25,223 nucleotides of DNA from DATJMJ01 sp035503915 (GTDB lineage Bacteria; Actinomycetota; Acidimicrobiia; Acidimicrobiales; Palsa-688): contig DATJSU010000028.1 in the NCBI GenBank assembly GCA_035503915.1, forward strand, positions 1-25,223, given 5' to 3'. The notes under the pieces were generated by a model. That model saw only the letters and a program-made list of their open reading frames with translations, did no database searches and had not been told where the DNA came from. The translations under genes and the position numbers were made by a program. Of the stretch, positions 20,950 to 25,223 are shown one piece after another. The stretch's first letter is position 1. Each line of letters begins with the position of its first letter.

Positions 20950-22362
20950 ATGGCCGCGAGCGCACCATTGACCCTGGCCGAAAAAGTTTGGCGCGACCAC
21001 ATAGTCCGTTCAGCGGAAAACGAGCCGGACCTCCTTTTCATCGACCTCCACTTGGTCCATGAGGTCACCTCGCCCCAGGCTTTCGACGGGCTCCGCCTCT
21101 CCGGGCGGCGAGTACGGCGCCCCGAACTGACCGTCGCGACAATGGACCACAACGTCCCCACCACATCTTTCACAGAGCCTCTGGAAGACCCGGTCTCGGC
21201 GCGTCAGATCGAGGTGCTCCGGGCCAACTGCAAGGAATTTGGGATCCGCCTTTTCCCGATGGGCGACGCTCAGCAGGGCATCGTGCACATCATCGGGCCC
21301 GAGCTAGGGCTCACTCAGCCCGGGATGACGGTGGTTTGCGGGGACAGCCACACCTCGACCCACGGCGCTTTTGGGTCGCTCGCCTTCGGGATCGGCACGA
21401 GCGAAGTCGAGCACGTGCTCGCAACCCAGACCCTGCCCCAGTCCCGCCCAAAGACCATGGCGGTCGAGGTGGACGGAGAGCTGCCCTCGGGCGTGACCGC
21501 AAAAGACATGGTGCTCGGGATAATCGGCCAGACCGGGACAGGCGGCGGCATCGGCCATGTCATCGAGTACCGGGGCAGTGCTCTGCGGTCGCTCTCCATG
21601 GAAGGGCGTATGACGGTCTGCAACATGTCGATCGAGGCAGGAGCCCGAGCGGGCATGGTCGCACCAGACGACAAGACTTTTTCCTATCTCGAGGGGCGAC
21701 AATTTGCTCCCAAAGGCAAGCGATGGGAAGAGGCCCTGGAGTATTGGCGCTCGCTCGTGACCGACGATGGGGCGGTATTCGACAAGTTCGCGCAAATCGA
21801 AGCCAAGTCGCTCGCCCCTCACGTGACCTGGGGCACAAACCCCTCCCAGGTCGTCAGGCTGGATGACGCTGTGCCCGACCCCGACAGTTTCGCAGAGGCG
21901 CCCGCGCGGGAAGCGGGGCTTCGCGCTCTCAAGTACATGGGCCTCCAAGCGGGCACGCCCATGCGAGAAATCAAGGTCGGTACTGTCTTTATCGGCTCAT
22001 GCACCAATGCCCGGATCGAAGACCTCCGCGCGGCGGCAGCCGTCCTCGAGGGGCGCAGGGTGGCACCTGGGACGAGGGCGTTGGTGGTGCCCGGCTCAGG
22101 GCAGGTGAAGCTGCAGGCGGAGAAGGAGGGCTTGGACAAGGTGTTCGCGAGCGCTGGTTTCGAGTGGCGTAACCCGGGTTGTTCCATGTGCCTGGCGATG
22201 AACCCAGACAAGCTTTCTCCAGGGGAACGCTGCGCCTCGACCTCCAACCGGAATTTTGAGGGGCGCCAAGGCCAAGGAGGACGGACGCACCTCGTCTCCC
22301 CGGTGGTCGCCGCAGCGACCGCCGTGGCGGGCCGTTTCGCATCCCCGGAGGACTTGCCATGA
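20950..22362 (+). CDS. leuC: 3-isopropylmalate dehydratase large subunit LeuC
   Basis: LeuC with LeuD isomerises 2-isopropylmalate to 3-isopropylmalate in leucine synthesis. The 470-residue protein has the aconitase-type blocks DLHLVHEVTSPQAF, DHNVPT, VVCGDSHTSTHGAFG and EYRGSALRSLSMEGRMTVCNM. Its 4Fe-4S ligands are C351 (GSCTN), C411 and C414 (GCSMC). The frame opens with TTG at 20938, but that codon provides part of the GAGGAGG ribosome site. Two ATG codons follow, and the second has the better spacing; the first (20947) is an alternative. The stop overlaps the leuD start (ATGA). Confidence 0.97.
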   Translation: MAASAPLTLAEKVWRDHIVRSAENEPDLLFIDLHLVHEVTSPQAFDGLRLSGRRVRRPELTVATMDHNVPTTSFTEPLEDPVSARQIEVLRANCKEFGIRLFPMGDAQQGIVHIIGPELGLTQPGMTVVCGDSHTSTHGAFGSLAFGIGTSEVEHVLATQTLPQSRPKTMAVEVDGELPSGVTAKDMVLGIIGQTGTGGGIGHVIEYRGSALRSLSMEGRMTVCNMSIEAGARAGMVAPDDKTFSYLEGRQFAPKGKRWEEALEYWRSLVTDDGAVFDKFAQIEAKSLAPHVTWGTNPSQVVRLDDAVPDPDSFAEAPAREAGLRALKYMGLQAGTPMREIKVGTVFIGSCTNARIEDLRAAAAVLEGRRVAPGTRALVVPGSGQVKLQAEKEGLDKVFASAGFEWRNPGCSMCLAMNPDKLSPGERCASTSNRNFEGRQGQGGRTHLVSPVVAAATAVAGRFASPEDLP

Positions 22363-23000
22363 AACCAATACGGGTGATCTCGGGTCGCGCCGTGCCCCTC
22401 GAACGCAGCGATGTCGACACAGACCAGATTATCCCGGCAGTGTGGCTCAAAAGAGTCGAGCGGACAGGATTCGGCAAGGGGCTCTTCTCGTCATGGCGCG
22501 ACGGCGACCGGGATTTCGTCCTCAACCGCCCGGAGTACGCGGGCGCGAACATTTTGGTGGCGGGCCCGAACTTTGGGACCGGCTCCTCGCGCGAGCATGC
22601 GGTCTGGGCCCTCATGGACTATGGCTTCGAAGCCGTCGTGTCCTCCCGTTTCGGTGACATTTTCCGCAACAATGCGACCAAGGCGGGGCTCGTGCCGGTG
22701 CAGGTCGACCCCGCCGTTGCCAGCGCGCTGATGGAGGCTGTTGGCCGCGACCCGAGCACCGAAGTGGCGGTGGATCTCGAAAGGCTGTGCATAGAGGCCC
22801 CTGCGGCCGGCATCGAAGCGAGCTTCCCCCTTGACCCCTTCACGCAACACCGGCTCCTGGAAGGCCTCGACGACATCGGGCTCACGCTTCGCCACTCCCT
22901 TGACATCGATGCCTACGAACAGGGCAGGCGGGGTTGGCTCCCCTCGGTCCCTGTGGCCTCCCCGGGCCCGCCCAGCTCGTCTAAAGTAACGGCATCCTGA
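22359..23000 (+). CDS. leuD: 3-isopropylmalate dehydratase small subunit LeuD
   Basis: The 213-residue protein is the swivelling domain that completes the LeuCD active site. Family motifs are DVDTDQIIPAVWLKR, ANILVAGPNFGTGSSREHAVWAL, VVSSRFGDIFRNNATKAGLVPV and FPLDPFTQHRLLEGLDDIGLTL. GGAGG lies 8 nt before the ATG. The four-base overlap with leuC indicates coupled translation. The C-terminal 25 residues (WLPSVPVASPGPPSSSK) extend past the usual domain end and are probably disordered. Confidence 0.97.
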   Translation: MKPIRVISGRAVPLERSDVDTDQIIPAVWLKRVERTGFGKGLFSSWRDGDRDFVLNRPEYAGANILVAGPNFGTGSSREHAVWALMDYGFEAVVSSRFGDIFRNNATKAGLVPVQVDPAVASALMEAVGRDPSTEVAVDLERLCIEAPAAGIEASFPLDPFTQHRLLEGLDDIGLTLRHSLDIDAYEQGRRGWLPSVPVASPGPPSSSKVTAS

Positions 23001-23021
23001 GCCTTTACTTGGGGGTCCTCC

Positions 23022-24749
23022 CTGGCCACTAAGACGAAACGGGGGCTGCTCGCTCCCCTAAAGCACCGCGATTTCCGCCTCCTGATGGAGGCTTATTCCG
23101 TGTCTGCGATCGGCTCGTGGACCTACAACGTCGGCTTGGCCGTTTACGTTTACGACCGCACGCATTCCGCGGCGTGGGTGGGAGCGGTGACCGTCGGGCG
23201 CTTCCTGCCCTCGGTACTTTTCGGCACCTACGGCGGCGTCCTCGCTGAACGTTTCGAACGCACACGACTTATGGTGACCCTCGACCTGACCTGCACGGTG
23301 CTGATGGCGGCGCTCGCCACAGTGTCCGCAATGCACGGGGCGGCGCTGTTGGCGATCGCCATCGGCGGCCTGAACGCGCTCCTCATCATGGCCTACGGGC
23401 CTGCCGTCGCAGCGATCATACCCCAGCTCGCCGGGGAAGACGACCTTGCGGCAGCAAACACGCTCTACAGCACTGTCACAAATATGGCAGTCGTCGCCGG
23501 TCCCGCGCTCGGCGCCGTGCTTTTTCTCATTGGCAACCCGGCATTCAATTTCGCAGTTAATTCGGCCACGTTCTTGTGGTCGGCAATCATCGTGTCCCTC
23601 ATCCGTACCAGGAGCACGCCGGTCGACGTGACGGAGGATGGGCGAGCCGGCCCATTGCGACAGGTGCTCGTAGGTGCGCGAACGATCGTTGCCTCCCAGG
23701 CGGCGACGGTACTGGTCAGTTACAGCGTCGTCGCGAGCTTCGTGTACGGCATCGACACCGTGTTGTTCGTGATCGTCTCCGAAAAACGCTTGGGGACGGG
23801 CGCCAATGGTTATAGCTATCTCTTGGCGGGCCTCGGCGTCGGCGGTGTGCTGGCGGCGGCCTTCATCGTCAAGAGGGTGGCGGCCCTCCCGCGCTTGACC
23901 GTGCCCATCATTACCGGGATAGCCGTCTACTGCCTGCCGGCACTGGCCCTGCTCGTCGTCCGCCAGCCGGTGATCGCTTTCTTCGTGGAAGTGGTGCGAG
24001 GGGCCGGGACCCTAGTTGTCGACGTCTTGGCCATGACTGCCCTCCAGCGGTCGCTACCCAAAGACAAGCTCGCACGTGCTTTCGGCGCTTATCTCACCTT
24101 CGCCCTTCTTGCCATCCTCCTAGGCGCGATGGTTACGCCGCCACTGCTCAGTGCCGGTGGGCTCACGACGGCATTGTTGGTGCAAGGCGCGCTCCTGCCC
24201 TTGCTGTGCTTAGCTGGAGCGCCTTCATTGCGCCGCATGGACACGGCCAATACCGATCAGCTCGCCCGCATTCAGCCGCAAGTCAAACTGCTCCAGCAGG
24301 CATCCATATTCCTCGAGTCTTCTCGCGCCACTCTCGAATCACTCGCCAGGCAGTCGGTCCTCATGTACTTCGGGCCCGGCGACGACGTCGTCGTGGAAGG
24401 CGAAAAGGCTGATGCTCTCTATGTGATCGAGCGAGGAGACGTGTCCGTGCATGTCAACGCGCCCGAAGGCGAACGAGAGGTCGCAGTCCTCCACGCGGGA
24501 GATTACTTTGGCGAGATCGGCCTCCTTCGCCGGGTGCCACGTACCGCTACCGTGACTGCGGCCTCGCCTTGTAGGGCCTTGCGCATCGGCGGGGAACAAT
24601 TCCTCGACGCCTTCTCCTCGGGTACCGCAGCACCCTCTCTCCTCGAAGGCATTGGCGCTCGCCTCGCCCGCAACGCCGCAGCCACCGCGCAAGCACCGTG
24701 GATGCCACTATCAGCAGGCGTGGCTGAGCAGACGCCTGCCGGCGAATAG
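23022..24749 (+). CDS. MFS transporter fused to a cyclic-nucleotide-binding domain (probable CTG start)
   Basis: The 575-residue protein has an N-terminal half of about twelve hydrophobic segments with an MFS-type loop (GGVLAERFERTRLM, then AYGPAVAAIIPQLAGEDDLAAANTLYS). This resembles the MFS_3/enterobactin-exporter-like group of efflux proteins. From about residue 430 a helical linker leads to a complete cNMP-binding fold: LMYFGPGDDVVVEGEKADALYVIERGDVSVHV and FGEIGLL (496-502) with R507 in VPRTATV, the usual sugar-phosphate contacts. The first ATG is 23085, but 21 codons upstream (ATKTKRGLLAPLKHRDFRLL) form the standard MFS cytoplasmic N-terminus. The only start there is CTG, 6 nt after GGGGG. 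It lies 21 bases past leuD, so it is probably in the leu operon. The substrate is unknown; control of transport by a nucleotide is inferred. Confidence 0.85.
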   Translation: MATKTKRGLLAPLKHRDFRLLMEAYSVSAIGSWTYNVGLAVYVYDRTHSAAWVGAVTVGRFLPSVLFGTYGGVLAERFERTRLMVTLDLTCTVLMAALATVSAMHGAALLAIAIGGLNALLIMAYGPAVAAIIPQLAGEDDLAAANTLYSTVTNMAVVAGPALGAVLFLIGNPAFNFAVNSATFLWSAIIVSLIRTRSTPVDVTEDGRAGPLRQVLVGARTIVASQAATVLVSYSVVASFVYGIDTVLFVIVSEKRLGTGANGYSYLLAGLGVGGVLAAAFIVKRVAALPRLTVPIITGIAVYCLPALALLVVRQPVIAFFVEVVRGAGTLVVDVLAMTALQRSLPKDKLARAFGAYLTFALLAILLGAMVTPPLLSAGGLTTALLVQGALLPLLCLAGAPSLRRMDTANTDQLARIQPQVKLLQQASIFLESSRATLESLARQSVLMYFGPGDDVVVEGEKADALYVIERGDVSVHVNAPEGEREVAVLHAGDYFGEIGLLRRVPRTATVTAASPCRALRIGGEQFLDAFSSGTAAPSLLEGIGARLARNAAATAQAPWMPLSAGVAEQTPAGE

Positions 24750-24875
24750 ATCTCTTGGGCTGGCTTCTCGGCTCTCGCTCCGGCTCGGGCTTGAGGCCTC
24801 GGCCGCGCCAGGCTCCCAAGCGTGACCCGCCGCTGCGCGAGAGGGCTCCCGACGGTGCGCTACCGCCGAAGGGCC

Positions 24876-24906
24876 TTGCCGGCGAGCCCGAGCTACCTGG
24901 TATCCT
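24876..24906 (+). promoter_or_regulatory. Possible promoter for tRNA-fMet
   Basis: TTGCCG and TATCCT have a 19-bp spacer, ending 8 nt before the tRNA. The -10 placement is good and the spacing long, so the -35 assignment is tentative. Confidence 0.4.
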
Positions 24907-24914
24907 TATCGGCC

Positions 24915-24991
24915 AGCGGGGTGGAGCAGTCAGGTAGCTCGTTGGGCTCATAACCCAGAGGTCGCTGGTTCAAATCCAGCCCCCGCCACCA
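24915..24991 (+). tRNA. Initiator tRNA-fMet (anticodon CAT)
   Basis: The anticodon loop is CTCATAA. Initiator hallmarks are the three consecutive G-C pairs in the anticodon stem (GGG/CCC, positions 29-31 with 39-41), an A11-U24 pair in the D stem (GAGC/GCTC), and an unpaired 1-72 position. The acceptor continues GCGGGG with CCCCGC. The T arm is GCTGG-TTCAAAT-CCAGC, the discriminator is A, and CCA is encoded. The mismatch here is A1-C72 rather than the usual C1-A72. Confidence 0.93.
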
Positions 24992-24999
24992 CCATTGAG

Positions 25000-25169
25000 G
25001 GCTCATCGGATTCTGACGGGGTCTAGCCCTCATCGGACGACGATCGACCCGAGCACCCGCCAGTTCGGCCTGCCGGCATATAGCGGCTCATCGGATTCTG
25101 ACGGGGTCTAGCCCTCATCGGACGACGATCGACCCGAGCACCCGCCAGTTCGGCCTGCCGGCATATAGC
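25000..25169. repeat. Perfect 85-bp tandem duplication of the IS terminus
   Basis: Positions 25000-25084 and 25085-25169 are identical by eye. The unit holds the terminal inverted-repeat region, the transposase stop and its last 17 codons. Within each copy CTCATCGGA also occurs twice, 27 bp apart (25002 and 25029). It may be a slippage product, an aberrant transposition product, or an assembly artefact. Confidence 0.9.
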
Positions 25170-25223
25170 AGCGCCCGGATGCGGTAGTTCTCGAAGTTGC
25201 GGAACCCAAAGCCGGTCCGCTTT
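25115..25223 (-). CDS. Transposase C-terminus (5' end outside window)
   Basis: The frame reads KRTGFGFRNFENYRIRALLY and then AGRPNWRVLGSIVVR before TGA. The GFRNFENYRIR segment is the conserved ending of ISL3-type DDE transposases. Only 35 codons are visible, so integrity of the enzyme cannot be judged. A second, detached copy of the last 17 codons and stop lies in the adjacent repeat unit. The exact family is an inference from a short tail. Confidence 0.7.
   Translation of the reverse strand, partial: KRTGFGFRNFENYRIRALLYAGRPNWRVLGSIVVR

Larger units (their letters stand above)
25000..25223 (-). mobile_element. Insertion sequence end, probably ISL3 family (partial)
   Basis: The terminus begins GGCTCATCGGATTCTGAC, in the style of ISL3-family ends (GGCTC...). 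The transposase 3' end points towards it. The IS starts exactly 8 bp after the tRNA-fMet CCA. ISL3 elements make 8-bp target duplications, so CCATTGAG (24992-24999) may be one copy. The other end is outside the window. Confidence 0.7.

Noticed and set aside
20900..20950. Leader-peptide attenuator or riboswitch for leuC
   Set aside because: The gap between iclR and leuC is only 41 bases, with no leucine-codon run and no stem-loop series. The palindrome explains regulation better.

Overview
The window looks like a high-GC actinobacterial chromosome. The evidence is the composition, the frequent GTG/TTG starts, and actinobacterial-style neighbourhoods: galU next to molybdopterin genes and a SepX/GlpR-like membrane protein, and an IclR regulator divergent from leuCD. 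I cannot place it below phylum from sequence alone. An acidimicrobial or other uncultured actinobacterial lineage is possible but unproven.

Left third (1-9049), accessory DNA. A tyrosine integrase and a small excisionase-type helix-turn-helix protein sit directly against the 3' end of a tRNA-Ala(CGC) gene, the classic layout of an integrated actinobacterial element. Further left are a 1057-residue MobF (TrwC/TraA-type) relaxase-helicase, a predicted secreted protein, a 334-residue protein whose C-terminus has the R / S-x-T-x-S / E-x-E signature of an ADP-ribosyltransferase fold, a Phd-PIN toxin-antitoxin pair, and the tail of a helix-turn-helix protein cut by the window edge. No second copy of the tRNA 3' end was seen, so the left boundary probably lies outside the window. 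The region between relaxase and excisionase holds a perfect 7-bp hairpin and four 10-bp repeats in helical phase, candidates for oriT or for recombination-directionality sites.

Middle (9049-18731), core chromosome. It holds tRNA-Ala, the SepX/GlpR-like protein, moaC, moaA and galU (all leftward), then fmdB (rightward), msrA, the tldE-tldD metalloprotease pair (leftward, 4-base overlap) and dxs (rightward).

Right (18732-25223). A conserved protein of unknown function follows the best promoter in the window, then an alpha/beta hydrolase. An IclR regulator is divergent from leuC-leuD, with a 7-1-7 palindrome between them. Just downstream of leuD is an MFS transporter fused to a cyclic-nucleotide-binding domain, probably starting at CTG. 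The window ends with an initiator tRNA-fMet. Exactly 8 bp after its CCA end comes an insertion sequence (probably ISL3 family) whose terminal 85 bp are present as a perfect tandem duplication.

The strongest candidates for something undescribed are the ADP-ribosyltransferase-like cargo protein, the phased repeat/hairpin region of the mobile element, the MFS-cNMP fusion beside leuCD, and the duplicated IS end beside tRNA-fMet.
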